Source of the DNA: Aselliscus stoliczkanus
Taxonomy: Eukaryota > Chordata > Mammalia > Chiroptera > Hipposideridae
Direction of reading: 5' to 3'
Assembly (NCBI GenBank): GCA_033961575.1
Contig: CM066737.1
Coordinates: 45,608,771-45,672,770 of the forward strand
DNA length: 64,000 nucleotides
Shown here piece after piece: positions 11,307 to 23,178 of the stretch. The position numbers and the translations under genes were made by a program. Numbering within the stretch: position 1 is the first letter of the stretch; each line of letters begins with the position of its first letter. The notes beneath the pieces are model-generated. The model searched no databases, was not told where the DNA came from, and was given only the letters and a program-made list of their open reading frames with translations.

Positions 11307-11708
11307 AAAATGTCCGTACTGGCACCAAAATCTACAAATCCAATGCAATTCCTTTCAAAATTCTTATGGCATTCTTCTCAGAACTAGAACAAAACAGCTA
11401 AAATTTATATGGAATTACAAAGATCCCAAATAGCCAAAGCAATCTTGAGAAAGAACAAAGTTGGAGGGATCACATTCCCTGATTGCAAACTATGTGACAA
11501 ATATATCATATTTTAAATAGCATGGTACTGTCACAAAAGAGACACATGGATCAATGGAACAGAACAGAATGCCCAGAAATAAACTTTCACTTATATGGTC
11601 AATTAATCTATGAAAAAGGAGGCATAATATAAAATAAAGGAATGAGTGTCTCTTCAATAAGTGTTGATGGAAAAGCTCTACAGGTACGTGCTTAAAAATG
11701 AAACTGGA

Positions 11709-11812
11709 GGGCTGGCCCAGTGGAGCAGTGGTTAAGAGCTGGCTTGGGAAGCCAGCGGCCCCAGTTCGGGTCCCACATATGAGGGCCAGTGACACTGCCC
11801 TCAAACACAAAA
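11709..11812 (+). mobile_element. Simple tRNA-derived SINE
   Basis: GGGCTGGCCCAGTGGAGCAG head, B-box CAGTTCGGGTCCC, and ACACTGCCCTCAAACACAAAAAAC A-rich tail, inserted in L1 ORF2 C-terminal sequence. Confidence 0.92.
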
Positions 11813-11921
11813 AACAAAAAAACTAAACAATCCAATTTAAAAATGGGCAGAAAATCTGAATACATATTTCCCCAAAGAAGACATACAGGTAGTCAACAGA
11901 CACATAAAAAGCTGCTGAAGG

Positions 11922-12057
11922 TGCCGGCCGAGTGGTTCAGTTGGTAAAGAGCTCACTCAAGAGTGCAAGCTGAGCTCTGAGCAACAGCAGTTTGATGCCC
12001 AGCCCGAGCTGAGCTGCTGCTGAGCAGCCAACAGGTGGCAGGATGACCCAGCTAAAA

Positions 12058-12096
<39 letters not shown>

Positions 12097-12101
12097 ATGT
12101 T
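11922..12101 (+). mobile_element. Head-only form of the multi-tRNA SINE, with AAAT tail
   Basis: GCCGGCCGAGTGGTTCAG, then GCTCACTCAAGAGTGCAAGC, CCAACAGGTGGCAGGATGAC, and a tail of about 11 AAAT units (12053-12098). It matches the first monomer of the long composite SINE but stops after the GGTGGCAGGATG block. The minus-strand copy at 46629-46767 has the same form, so this looks like a distinct short subfamily. Confidence 0.8.
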
Positions 12102-12975
12102 GCTCAATATCACTAATCATCTGGAGAATGCAAATGAAAACCACACTGAGGTATCAACACATATATGTCAGAACGGCTAACATCAAAAAGTTAAGCAACA
12201 ACAAGTGTTGGCAAGAATGTGGAGAAAAGGGAACCCTCATGCACGTTAGTGGAACTGAAAATTGATGCAGCCACTATAGAACACCGTATGAAGCTTGTTT
12301 AAAAAAATAAAAATAGAACTACCATACAACTCAGCAATTGCAGTTCTGGATATTCATCCAAAGAAAACGAAAATACCAATTCAAAAAGATATGTCTACCA
12401 CAATCGGTTCATTGCAGCATTATTTGTAATAGTCAAGATATATGGAAGCAACCTAGGTACCCATCAATAGATAAATGGATAAAGAAGATGTGGTATATAT
12501 ATGCAATGGAATATTACTCCATATTAAAAAAGAATGAAATCTTGCCATTTGCAACAACATGGATGGACCTAGAGGGTATTATGCTAAGTGAAATAAGTCA
12601 GACCAAGAAAGGAAAATCAATTGTATGATTACACTTATAGGTGGAATCTGAAAAACAAAACAAACGAAGAAACAAAACAAACTCATAGATACAGAGAACA
12701 AATTGATGGGTTCCAGAGGGGGGGGAGTGGGGGATTGTGGAAAAAGGTGAAGAGGGAATAAGTATTCCAGTTATAAAATAAATAAAATGTAGTGATGTAC
12801 TGTAAAGCACAGGGAATATAGTCAATAATATTGTAATAATGGCATGGTGACAGATGGTTACTATACTTATCGTGGTGGTCACATCCTAAGTCATGTAAAT
12901 GTTGAATTGCTATGTTGCACACCTGAAACTAATATAACATTGCATGCCATCTACACTTTAATAATTTTTTTTTTT

Positions 12976-13068
12976 AGAGGGCAGTGTCACTGGCCCTCAT
13001 ATGTGGGATCCGACTGGGGCCGTTGGTGTCCCAAGCCAGCTCCCATCCACCACGCCACTCGGCCGGCC
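12976..13068 (-). mobile_element. Simple tRNA-derived SINE
   Basis: Reverse-strand SINE of the GGTGTCCCAAGCCAGC variant, inserted a few bases before the end of the L1 3'UTR. Confidence 0.9.
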
Positions 13069-13098
13069 TGAATAAAACTTTTTTAAAAGTACTTTTTG

Positions 13099-13590
13099 GA
13101 CTGAATGAATGAGCAATGTAAACAGAACTGTCTCATAGATATAGAGGAAAAACAGGGTTGCTAGTTGGGAGGGGGGTGGGGATGAGGGAGACGGGGACGG
13201 GATTAGACAGCAAAAATAGGCAACTACAATATTGCCACAGGGATATGACAGACAGTTCGGGAAATATAATTAATGCTGGTGTAAATATTTTGTGGGGTAT
13301 CAGATGGTCACATGTCTTGTTGGGGAGACCATTTCATGGATGGAGTAGAGGTTTGATCACTGCACTGTATACCTGAAGCGGAGGTTGTATACCAACTGTA
13401 ATTGAATATATATAGATAGTCACGGTATGTGGATTATACTATGGAAGGGAGTCAGAGGAAGAGTAATAGATATATATGATATGGGGGGGGAGGAGTGGGG
13501 TTGCGAATTGGGGGAGGGGTTTGTCACATTGAGGGGTAAAATATATAACTATGCACTGTGCTGTACACCTGAAACTAATTAAAAAAAAAA
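13099..13590 (+). mobile_element. 5'-truncated L1 3'UTR
   Basis: Starts TGAATGAATGAGCAATGTAAACAG and ends CTGTACACCTGAAACTAATTAAAAAAAAAA. It is nearly the same segment as 39479-39977 and 57360-57885, so it belongs to the second L1 3' end lineage in this window. Flanked by AAAGTACTTTTT and AAAGTCACTTTTA. Confidence 0.88.
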
Positions 13591-13600
13591 GTCACTTTTA

Positions 13601-14057
13601 GGGCCGGCAAAGTGGCGTGTTGGTGAAGACCTGTCTTGGGACGCCAGAGGCCCCTGTTCAGATCCCACATATGAGGACCAGTGACACTGCCCTCTACCGC
13701 TAAGATGGTGAACAACAGCTCCACCTGGAGCTGGGCTGCTGTGAGTCCCTGGGGATGGCATAGTTGCAGCCCATGCTGCAGTGGACTATCATAGGCTACA
13801 GTGTGTGGCTGGCAGCCAGCATGAGTGGCTGGCAGCCGGTGTGAGCTGCCAAGAGCTGCCGTGAGCAGCCATCCAGAGGTCGGTGATAGATCTGCCTCAC
13901 CTGAGAAGAGCGCAATGATGATACCAACGTGGGCCAGTGAAGCAATGTCCTTCACAACTAGACTGAAGAACAAAAGGACAGCAACTTGTCTGTTCCTCTT
14001 CCCCGGTTCCCCAACGCTGTTCCCCTTCCTCAGTTCCCCAATTAAAAAAAGAAAACG
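13601..14057 (+). mobile_element. Composite SINE, SINE-head plus long body
   Basis: Same module order as 3760-4190, but with an extra duplicated GTGTGGCTGGCAGCCAGCATG unit. Ends GTTCCCCAATTAAAAAAAG. The antisense 132-residue frame (13575-13973) recurs in other copies because the repeat recurs. Confidence 0.9.
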
Positions 14058-15575
14058 AAACAGGCACTTTTCCAGTTCTTAGAGGTCCTTGGCAATTTTT
14101 TTTTACCTTAATACTTAAGGTAAGAGAGACAACCAAGATGGCACAGTAGGTAAATGCTGTGCTTAGCTTTTCTCATAACCACATCAAAATTACAACAAAT
14201 GTACAAAACAACCATTATTGAGAATTGCCTAAAATCTAGCTTAACTGAAGATCTTTAACTAAGAATGCACAGAAGCCACCTCTAGACTGGTAGGAGGGGC
14301 AGAGATGCAGAACGAGCTGGTCCCACACCTGTGTGTGACCACTGAAGATTGGGAGGGATATTTTGGTTGTGGGGATCCCCTCATCCCCCAGAGGATTGAG
14401 AGTTCCCAGCCCCACTCCAGCCCAGGGTTCCAGTGCCGAGGAGAGAAGTCCCCATAATTTCTGGTTGTGAAAAACAAGTGATTGTGACTGAGTGAGACTG
14501 AGGGGCAGCTGCACTACCAGGTGTTCCTCTTAAAGGGACTATGTGTGGACTTACCCACCAATGGAATCACCTGTTCTGAGCTCCAGCACTGGGACAGCAG
14601 CTGGAGAGGTGGAAGGGACATATGGTGGGGAACTGAGTTGTCTGGCTTGGGACAGGGACTGGAGAGGCGGCTTTCTCCTGGACAGGAAAGCTGGTGGAGG
14701 CCATTATTTCTTTGTTAAGCCCTCCCCCTTGCAGACACAGGTGGCCACCATATCTGATTCTCCACTGTTCGTTCACCATGCCCTGACAATTCAAGACCCC
14801 ACACCACCCAATATTTGGGCACACCCAGTCCACTTCCTGTAACTTTTTTGTGAAGACTGCCTTCCTTGACTTAAGCAGCAGGCTTCCCTAGAGTCTCTCC
14901 AAGGTTTGCAGAACTCAGACAAGTAGCATCTGGCTTGAGCATGTCCAGTACCTCTGGCTGAGCAGCCTTAAGTGTGGCACTAGTGGCAGCTGGCCCTGGT
15001 TTGAGGCATGATCTCTCAAGTCACTTCCAAGCACAGCAGAGGTGGCAGCTATCTGTGGATTTCTTTGTGACTTCTGCCGGATGGCCCCAGGTGGGACACG
15101 GGCTGTGGCTGAACTTGACCTACAACAACAGATCCCCTCCAAGGTGGTCCTAGGGCTGGAGGCCACAGTGGCCAGCATCAAAATAAGCTGGATCATTATC
15201 CAGCCACCTGCAAGTAGGACAAAACCCAGGGACAGATTGGGATGTACCAGAGTCCTGCTGAGGCAGATCCTGCTCTGTATGATTGGCCCCTGCACAGCAA
15301 CTCCTCCATTGTAGTCAAGGCCAGTCCTCACAACAAATGATCCCAAGGGTCAGTCCCTCCCATTGATGTGGAATTATCAACCAAGGCTCAATTACAAAGA
15401 GGAGGGCACACACAACCCACACAAGGGACGCACCTGGAGTGCATGGTTCAGGTGACCAGAAAGACTGTGCCACTAAACCCCACAGCACACCTACCACATA
15501 AAGCCACTCTATTAAGACTGGAGAACATTGCAGCCCTACCTAACATATAATAACAAACACAGGGAGGCTGTCAAA

Positions 15576-16580
15576 ATGGGAAGACAAAGGAACATGTCTC
15601 AAATAAAGGAACAGAGCAAAGGTACAGAAATAGAACTAAGTGAAATGGAGATAAGTAATCTATCAGACACAGAGTTTTAAACACTGGTTATAAGGATGCT
15701 CAATGATCTCAGGGAGAACTTTAACAGAGATATAGGAAGCATAAAAATGGAGATGGAAAACGTTAAAAAGAACCAGTCAAAAATAAAGATACAATAATGG
15801 AAATGGAAAATATATCACAGGGAATCAATAATAGATAGATGAAGCAGAAGATCCAACCAGCACTGTAGAAGATAAGGTAGAAGAAAACACCCAACCAGAG
15901 CAGCAAAAGAAAAAGAATCCAAAAAATTGAGGAGAGTTTAAGGGGCCCACAAGACAATATCAAGATTACCAACATTCGGGGCCGTATGAGTGGCACAGTG
16001 GTTAAGCACTGGCTTGGGAAGCCAGTGGCCCTGGTTCGGGTCCCACATATGAGGGCCAGTGACACTGCCCTCAAAAAAAAAAAGAATACCAACATTCTAA
16101 TTATAGGGGTAGCAGAAGGAGTAGATAGGGAGCAAGGAATTGAAAACCCATTTGAAGAAATACTGACAGAAAATTTCCCTAACCTGGGGAAGAAAATAGA
16201 CATACAAGTCCGGGTAGTACAGAGAGTCCCAAACAAGATGAACCCAAAGAGGCCAATGCCAAGACACATCATAATTAAAATGCCAAAGGTTAAAGACAAA
16301 GAGAGGATCTGAAAAGCAAGAATAGCAGTTCATTACCTACAAGGAGCCCCCATAAGACTGTCAGCTGATTTCTCAACAGAAACTTTGTTGGCCAGAACGG
16401 ATCGGCAAGAAATATTTCAAGTGATGAAAAGTAATGACATACAACCAAGATTACTCTACCCAGCAAAGCTATCATTTATAATTGAAGGACAGATAAGGAA
16501 CTTCCCAGAGAAGAAAAGGTGAAGGCATTCATCACCACTAAACCAACATTACAGGGAATCTTAGAGGGACTTCTTTCAGA
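15576..16580 (+). pseudogene. L1 ORF1 (RNA-binding protein) remnant
   Basis: It starts at ATGGGAAGACAAAGGAAC, encoding MGRQRNMSQIKEQSK; the equivalent start in the 49-kb L1 encodes MWKQRNMS. An N-terminal coiled-coil region is followed by an RRM-like part (ILIIGVAEGVDREQGIENPF) and a C-terminal part (RPMPRHIIIKMPKVKDKERI, then RLSADFSTETLLAR). Stops follow the LSDTEF block and the KDKERI block, and a SINE splits the frame at 15978-16083. Confidence 0.85.
15978..16083 (+). mobile_element. Simple tRNA-derived SINE
   Basis: Inserted in the L1 ORF1 remnant. Flanked by GATTACCAACATTC (15964-15977) and GAATACCAACATTC (16084-16097). Confidence 0.93.
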
Positions 16581-16637
16581 TGGGAAGGGGTATAAAGGAT
16601 GTGTGAAAGGGGAAGGGATTAAGAAGTACAAATTAGA

Positions 16638-17411
16638 GCTGGCTGAGTGGTTCAGTGGTTAAGAGTTGGCTTAAGAACCTGAGCTCTGAGCAACAGGGCT
16701 GCTGGTTAGATCCAGTTAGATTCCCACATGGGACAGTGATGTTGCACCCAAGCTGAGCTACCGCTGAGCTGCCAATAGGTGGCAGGATGGCTCAGCTGGT
16801 GAAAGCATGTGCTCCTAACAACAAGGTTGCCTGTTCAATGGTGGGCTATGCCCCCCCACAACTAAGACTGACCTCGGCACCTTGAGCTGAGCTGCCACCC
16901 GGATGGCTCAGTGGATAAAGCGTGTGCTCTTAACAAGGCTGTCCGTTTGACTCCCACATGGGATGGTGGCTATGCCCATCTGCAACTAAGACTGAACTCG
17001 GCACCTTGAGCTGAGCTGCTGACCAGTTGGCTCAGTGGATAGAACGCACACTCTTTTTTTTTTTTTTTTTTTTACCGTACGAACAGCCTTTATTGATTGC
17101 TACCAGAAGTTGAACAGGAAGGTCTTTGTCTCCTGAAGCGGTTTCAGACTTGAGGGTTGCAGCCCTCAAGAGGAGAACACACACTCTTAACAATAAGGTT
17201 GCTGGGTTCGACTCCTGCATGGGATGGCAGCTATGCCCACCCCCAACTAAGATTGTAACACTGCACCTTGAGTTTAGAGGTCATGAGCTGCTGATTTGCA
17301 GCCAGATGGTGACTGGCGGCCTCCACAACTAAGACTGAAGAACAACAACTTGGCTGGTCCCCTCCCCAATTCCCCAACACTGTTCTCCTTCCCCAAATCC
17401 CCAACTGAAAA
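16638..17411 (+). mobile_element. Long composite SINE, four tRNA-like monomers
   Basis: Monomer starts can be seen near 16640, 16790, 16905 and 17028, each with a GGCTCAG block; B-box-like blocks are also present, the clearest GGTTCGACTCC near 17202. The 3' module ends CCCCAAATCCCCAACTGAAAAG. The fourth monomer is interrupted by a reverse-orientation retrocopy (17054-17175). Confidence 0.9.
17054..17175 (-). pseudogene. 3'-end mRNA retrocopy, parent unidentified
   Basis: On the minus strand the insert reads as about 100 bp of non-repeat sequence containing AATCAATAAAGGCTGTTCG, then a poly(A) of about 22 (T-run 17054-17075). The AATAAA signal sits just upstream of the A-run. Flanks AGAACGCACACTC (17041-17053) and AGAACACACACTC (17176-17188) are its target-site duplication. 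This is a severely 5'-truncated processed pseudogene. The short signal-to-tail spacing resembles ribosomal-protein messages, but I do not recognise the gene. Confidence 0.8.
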
Positions 17412-18097
17412 GAAAAGATAAAGAAAATAATTACAAATTGGTTGTTACACAGTAGTCATAGGTATATAGGGTATAGCATATAGTCAGTAATATTGTAATA
17501 ATTAGGTATGGTGCTAGATCAGATAGGTACTAGATCTATCAGGGTGATAGATGGGAATGGGGTTGGGCACAGGGTGAAAAAGGTGAAGGTATTAAGAAAT
17601 ACAAGTTTGTAGTTAATACAGTATGTGGAATATAATCAACAATGTTGTAAAGATTATGTAAGGTGTCAGATGGGAACTGGACTTATCAGGGGGACCAAGC
17701 CATAGACTGTGTAGATAGATGCCTGACCAATGTGCCATATACCTGAAGCTGAAGAAGAATAATATTGAATGTCAACTATAACTAAATACCTAGGTAGATA
17801 TAGTCACGGGATGTGGAGTACAACATAGGGAAGATAGTTGATGGTATTGTAACAGCTATATAAAATGTCAGAGGGGTAGTAGTTTTGGAGTGTTGGTTAT
17901 CACTTTGTGAGTGGTTTAAGTGACTAACTATTTCATTGCTTTGTAACCTGGAACTAATAAAAAATAAAAAAATACTTAAGATAAATTCCAACTAACATCA
18001 CTAGGAATTATAATTACTGGTAGCTATTTTCTTCTGAGAAAGACCTGTAACAATTTAACCTCCTTTCAGGAATCAATTGAGAATGAATTAATTATGT

Positions 18098-18201
18098 ATG
18101 TTTTTTGAGGGCAGTGTCACTGGCCCTCATATGTGGGACCTGAACCGGGGCCTCTGGCTTCCCAAGCCAGCGCTTAACCACCGCGCCACTCAGCCGGCCC
18201 G
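18098..18201 (-). mobile_element. Simple tRNA-derived SINE
   Basis: Reverse-strand copy close to consensus (GCGCTTAACCACCGCGCCACTCAGCCGGCCC). Flanked by GAATTAATTA (18085-18094 and 18202-18211). Confidence 0.93.
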
Positions 18202-18211
18202 GAATTAATTA

Positions 18212-19149
18212 CATTTTAAATGTCTGTAATTTTCACTGAGAAGCTGCAGTACCGGAAGATCTGACTCAACATTATATGATGTGTATACTTGCAGTTAATG
18301 AGAAACACTTAGATATTCTGTTCATTGTAAGTATGAAACATGATAAAGCATGAATTATAAATCTCTTGTAAAGCAACAAAATGACAGCTATTGTGGCAGT
18401 TATAATTTTTGCTATTTCTTCATTTTAATTACCACAAAGGGTAATTAATCTATTTAGAAAACTTTCCTACAAAACTCTCCATGAATCAAAAGTCTGAAGC
18501 AAATAATTTTCTTCTTCAGAGGGTGTCACCAAAGAAGAGGTCTCAGCTTTCTTGAGAACTATAATTTTTCAGATAGTTCTTCTAAGAATAAACCATAGCA
18601 AGTGTACTTTAAGAATACTGGCATTAATAAAGCAATTTCATCCCAGAATAAGCTAAAGTAGGAAGAGGAAAACTCGCATTTATCATAATGAATTTCTAAG
18701 AATATCCCTGACTTTGTTGTTATCTATACCTCATTTCATCTGAATAGAGAAGGTTATATTGATAAAGCATAAAATGTCACTAATTTCTGAATGGACATGG
18801 ATAATAAAGATTTATCCCTAGTCTGGGAGTGTCAGGAACAGTTTCCTCCTATTTTTACTAAATACTATTGGGTGAAAAATGCAGAACTGATCACTGGACA
18901 TTAACAGATTTTCTCATCCTTCAAACTCTTATCTGAACAGAAAATATATAGAAAATGAATTCCCTGATTATTTCAAGGGATACTTGGGGAATTTAAAATT
19001 TAGCTTTGACATGTATATTTCTGAATGGAAAGTAAACCCTTGCTTTGAATTGCTAGAAAAATGTACACTCTTTAGAGCAAAATTCCATGGCCATTTTATA
19101 ACTTTCTTTTTCCAGATTATTTAATTTAATCCAATCTCTGATATGTAAG
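18212..19149. other. No recognisable feature
   Basis: About 940 bp of single-copy-looking AT-rich DNA. No exon-like frame or repeat recognised. Confidence 0.55.
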
Positions 19150-19245
19150 CTGAGTTCTCCATGTAGATGATGTATTATATAATACACTTGAAACCTATAG
19201 TTTTATTAACTAATGACACCACAACAAATTTAATAAAATTTTTAA
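19150..19245 (+). mobile_element. L1 3' terminal fragment
   Basis: GATGATGTATTATATAATACACTTGAAACC, then TTTTATTAACTAATGACACC, then a terminal AACAAATTTAATAAAATTTTTAAAAA. About 95 bp, the last part of the same 3'UTR as 5421-5501. Confidence 0.75.
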
Positions 19246-20141
19246 AAAGATCAGTTCTCTCAAGCATTTCTACACTTTTAATTCATTTTTTTTCATACCC
19301 AACACAGGACAGATAGATATTTATGACCTGTGAAATCATAAGGATTTTCTTGTAATCAAAGTTTTCATGACTTACTTGCCATCCTCCTCTATCTTCTACC
19401 TTCTTTTTTTTTTTGCAATCCCTGACTGACATCTCCCAATCTCCTTATATTTATGTATTTTTTGTTTACTTTTAAAAAAATTATTATTATTGTTATTATT
19501 AGTTTCAGATGTACAAAACAATGCAATAGTTATCCTTTTCACCCCTTACAAAATGACAACCACCTTCCCCCATCCACTGCCCCCTCTCCTGATATCATAC
19601 ATATCTATTACAATATCATTGACTCCATTACTACACTATACTCCATATTCCATGACTATATATGTATTAAATTATAGTTGACATATAATATTATTCAGTG
19701 GCAGCTTCAGATGTACAATGCAGAGGTCAGGCCTCTACACCATCTATGAAGTGGTTGCCCTGCCAAGACATGAGCCCATCTGGTCCCCAAAAAGATATTT
19801 ACAACATTATTGATTATATTTCCCAAACCATCTTTTCTATCCCTGTGGCAGTATTGCAGTTACCAATTTTTGTTGCCTCGTCCCTCATGCCCACCCCTGT
19901 CCTATCTAGCAATTATCGTTTTTTTCCTCTGTGTCTCTAACTATTTCTGTTTACATTGCTCATTTATTCAGTTCTTTAGATTCCACATATAAGTGAGATC
20001 ATATGGTATTTGTCTTTCTCAGACTGACTTATTTCACTTAGCATAATAGTCTCTAGGTCCATCCATATCATTGCAAATGGTATGATTTCTTTCTTCTTTG
20101 TAGCTGCGTAATACTCCATTGTGAAAATGTACCAGTTTCTT

Positions 20142-20256
20142 CTTTCTTTCTTTTTTTTTAAGAGAGCAGTGTCACTGGCCCTCATATGTGGGATCCAAAC
20201 CGGGGCCGCTGGTGTCCCAGGCCAGCTTTTAACCAATGCACCACTTGGCCAGCCCT
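20142..20256 (-). mobile_element. Simple tRNA-derived SINE
   Basis: Reverse-strand copy of the GGTGTCCCAGGCCAGC variant in the L1 ORF2 end. Flanks GTACCAGTTTCTT and GTATCACAGTTTCTT are an imperfect duplication. Confidence 0.9.
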
Positions 20257-22786
20257 GTATCACAGTTTCTTACTCTAGTAATCTACCACTGGGCATTTCG
20301 GTTGTTTCCAAGTTTTGCCTATTGTAAATCGTGCTGCAATGAACATAGGGGTGCATATATTTTTTCAAATTAGTGTCTTGGGTTTTTCAGGATAAATACC
20401 TAGGAGTGGAATTGCTGGGTCATAAGGTAGTTCCATTTCCAGTTTTTTTAGATACCTCCATATTGATTTCCGTAGTGGCTGTACCAATCTGCAATCCAAC
20501 CAACAGTGCAGCAGGGTTCCCTTTTCCCCACAGCATCGCCAGCACTTTGCTGTTTGTTGATTTATTGATGATAGCCATTCTGACCGGAGTGAGTTGTTAT
20601 CTCATTGTGGTTTTTATTTTCATTTCCCTAATGTTCAGTGAGGTTGAGAATTTTCTCATATGCCAGTTGGCCATGTGTATGTCCTCTTTAGAGAAAAGTC
20701 TCTTTATATCCTCTGCCCATTTTTTTAATTGGGTTGTTTGTTTTTTGGTGTAGAGTTGCGTGAGTGTTTTATAAATTTTTGATATTAATGCCTTATCCGA
20801 TATATCATTGACAAATATCTTCTCCCATTTAGTAGGCTTCCTTTTTGTTTTATTGATGGTTTCCTTTGTTGTGAAAAAACTTTTACGTTTGATATAGTCC
20901 CATGTATTCATTTTTTTTTGTTTACTTCCCTTGCCCATGGGGATGTATCAGTAAAAATATTGTTCAGGGTAGTATCTGCAAATTTACTCCCTATATTTTC
21001 TCCTAGAAGTTTTATGGTTTCAGGTCTTACATTTAAGTCTTTAATCCAATTTGAATTTGTTCTTGTATATGGTGTAACAAGGTAGTCCAGTTTCATTTTT
21101 TTACCTGTGTCAGTCCAATTTTCCCAGCACCATTTATTAAATAACCTATCTTTACTCCAGTGTAAATTCTTGCTTCTGTTGTCATAGATGAACTGTCCAT
21201 ATATGCATGGATTTATTTCTGGGCTCTCTGTACTGTTCCAGTGATCTGTGTGCCTGTTTTTATGCCAGTACTATACTGTTTTGATTACTGTAGTCTTGTA
21301 GTATGTTTTGATGCCTGGAAGCATGATACCCCCGACTTTGTTCTTATTTCTCAGGATTGCCGTGGCTGTTCAGGGTCTTTTATGGCTCCATATAAATTTT
21401 AGGATTATATTTTCTATTTCTGTGAAAAATGCCCTTGGTAGTTTGGTAGGAATTGCTTTGAATCTGAATATTGCTTTAGGCAGTATGGACATTTTAACTA
21501 TCTTAATTCTTCCTATCCATGAGCATGGTAGGTGCTTCCATTTATTTGTATTTTCTTTTATTTCTTTCTTCTGTGTCTTACAATTTTCTGAGTACAGAAC
21601 TTTTACATCTTTGGTTAAATTTATTCCTAAGTATTTTATAGTCCTTGAAGCAACTGTAAATGGGACTGTTTTCTTAATTTCTTCTTCTGAAAGTTTGTTA
21701 TTGGAGTGTACAAATGCAACTGATTTCTGAATATTGATTTTGTATCCTGCTACTTTACTGAACTCATTTATCTGTTCCAATAGATTTTTGATGGAGCCTT
21801 TGGCATTCTCTATGTATAGTATCATGTCATCTGTATATAATGACAACTTTACTTCTTCCTTGCCAATTTGGATGCCTTTTATTTCTTTTTCTTGTCTGAT
21901 CGCTGTGGCTAGAACTTCCAGAACTATGTTGAATAAAACTGGAGAAAGTGGACGGCCTTGTCTTGTTCCTGATCTTAAGGGGAATGGTTTTAGATTTTCC
22001 CCATTGAGTATGATGTTAGCTGTGGGTTTATCACCTATGGCCTTTATTATGTTGAGATATGACCCCTCTATTCCCACTTTGCTAAGAGTTTTTTAACATA
22101 AATGCTGCTGGATTTTGTCAAATGCTTTTTCTGCATCTATTGATATGACTATATGATTTTTATTCTTCATTTTGTTGATATGGTGTATCACATTAATTGA
22201 TTTGTGGATGTTGAACCTACCTTGAGTACTAGGGATGAAACCCACTTTATCATGATGTATGAACTTCTTAATATATTGCTGAATTCTGTTTGCTAATATT
22301 TTGTTGAGTATTTTTGCATCTATGTTCATCAGGGATATCAGCCTGTAGTTTTACTTTTTTGCATTGTCTTTATCTGGTTTTGGACTCAGAGTGATAAGGG
22401 CTTCATAGAAAGTGTTTCAGAGCCTTCCCTCGTTCTGAATTTTTTGGAATAGCTTGAGGAGAATAGATGATCATTCTTTTTTGAATGTTTGGTAAAAATC
22501 ACTTGTGAATCCATCTGGGCCAGGGCTTTTGTTTGTTGGGAGCTTGTTGATTACTGATTCAATTTCTTTAGTAGTAATCAGTCTATTCAGATTTTCCGTT
22601 TCTTCTCGTGTTAGCTTTGGAAGGTTGTATGTTTCTAGGAAGTTATCCATTTCTTCCAGATTGTCAAATTGTTGGCATATAGTTGCTCATAGTAATTTCT
22701 TAAAATTTTCTTTTTGTATTTCTGTGGTGTCTGTTGTCACGTCACCTTTTTCATTCCAGATTTTACTAATTTGAATCTCTCCTTTT

Positions 22787-23178
22787 TTTTAAAGATTTTA
22801 TTGGGGAGCTGGGGGTGTTAACAGACAAGTTGTCCTTTTTTGTTCCTCAGTCTAGTTGTGGAAGATGTCACTTCACTCGCTATGTTGGTATTATCATTGC
22901 ACTCTTCCCGACTGAGGCAGTCGGTCTCTGGCCATTGGTGTCCCCGCTCACAGCAGCTCATGGCAGCTAACGAAAGCACAGGCCAGCTGCTGGCCAGCCC
23001 CACTGCAGCCTACACCATCACCCATGACTCACGGCAGCCCAGCTCCCAGTCGAGTTGTTCACCATTTTAGCTGTAGAGGACAGTGTCACTGGCCCTCTAT
23101 GTGGGATCCGATCCGGGGCCCTGCTACTCAGAGCTGGCATCCCAAGCCAACGCCTAACCAATATGCCACTCCTGACCC
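22787..23178 (-). mobile_element. Composite SINE, SINE-head plus long body
   Basis: Begins with the complement of the CCCCAATAAAATC tail and ends with the complement of the SINE head (ATGCCACTCCTGACCCC). Somewhat shortened in the body and more diverged than other copies. Flanks TCTCTCCTTTT and TCTCTCTTTT. Confidence 0.85.

Larger units (their letters stand above)
9079..13087 (+). mobile_element. L1 with 5'UTR, internally deleted
   Basis: It starts with the L1 5' signature GAGGTCCAAGATGACAGTG and a 5'UTR to about 9665. A short ORF1 N-terminal part follows (to about 9890), then an abrupt jump into the middle of ORF2 (GCCAGATTCATTAAGAAG at about 9893). ORF2 C-terminal sequence and a 3'UTR run to an A-rich end near 13085. 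Flanks GTTACTTTTTG (9068-9078) and AGTACTTTTTG (13088-13098) look like its target-site duplication. The reverse transcriptase site normally FADD reads FTSD. Three SINEs and one composite SINE head are inserted in it. Confidence 0.88.
14124..17970 (+). mobile_element. HAL1-like L1: 5'UTR + ORF1 + 3'UTR, no ORF2
   Basis: An L1 start (AACCAAGATGGCACAGTAGG) and about 1.45 kb of 5'UTR are followed by an ORF1 remnant (15576-16580) and then a lineage-typical 3'UTR ending TAATAAAAAATAAAAA. Matching flanks AATACTTAAGGTAA (14110-14123) and AATACTTAAGATAA (17971-17984) bound the element as one insertion. No ORF2 sequence is present. ORF1 passes into the 3'UTR across AGATGGGA at 16579-16586, a block shared by ORF1 ends and 3'UTR starts. 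A simple SINE and a long composite SINE are inserted. HAL1 elements of other mammals have this structure; an internal deletion private to this copy is the alternative. Confidence 0.82.

Noticed and set aside
11922..12101. CRISPR-like or other regularly spaced repeat array
   Set aside because: The regular repeat is a plain AAAT microsatellite that forms the tail of a SINE. No spaced repeat array with unique spacers exists in the window.
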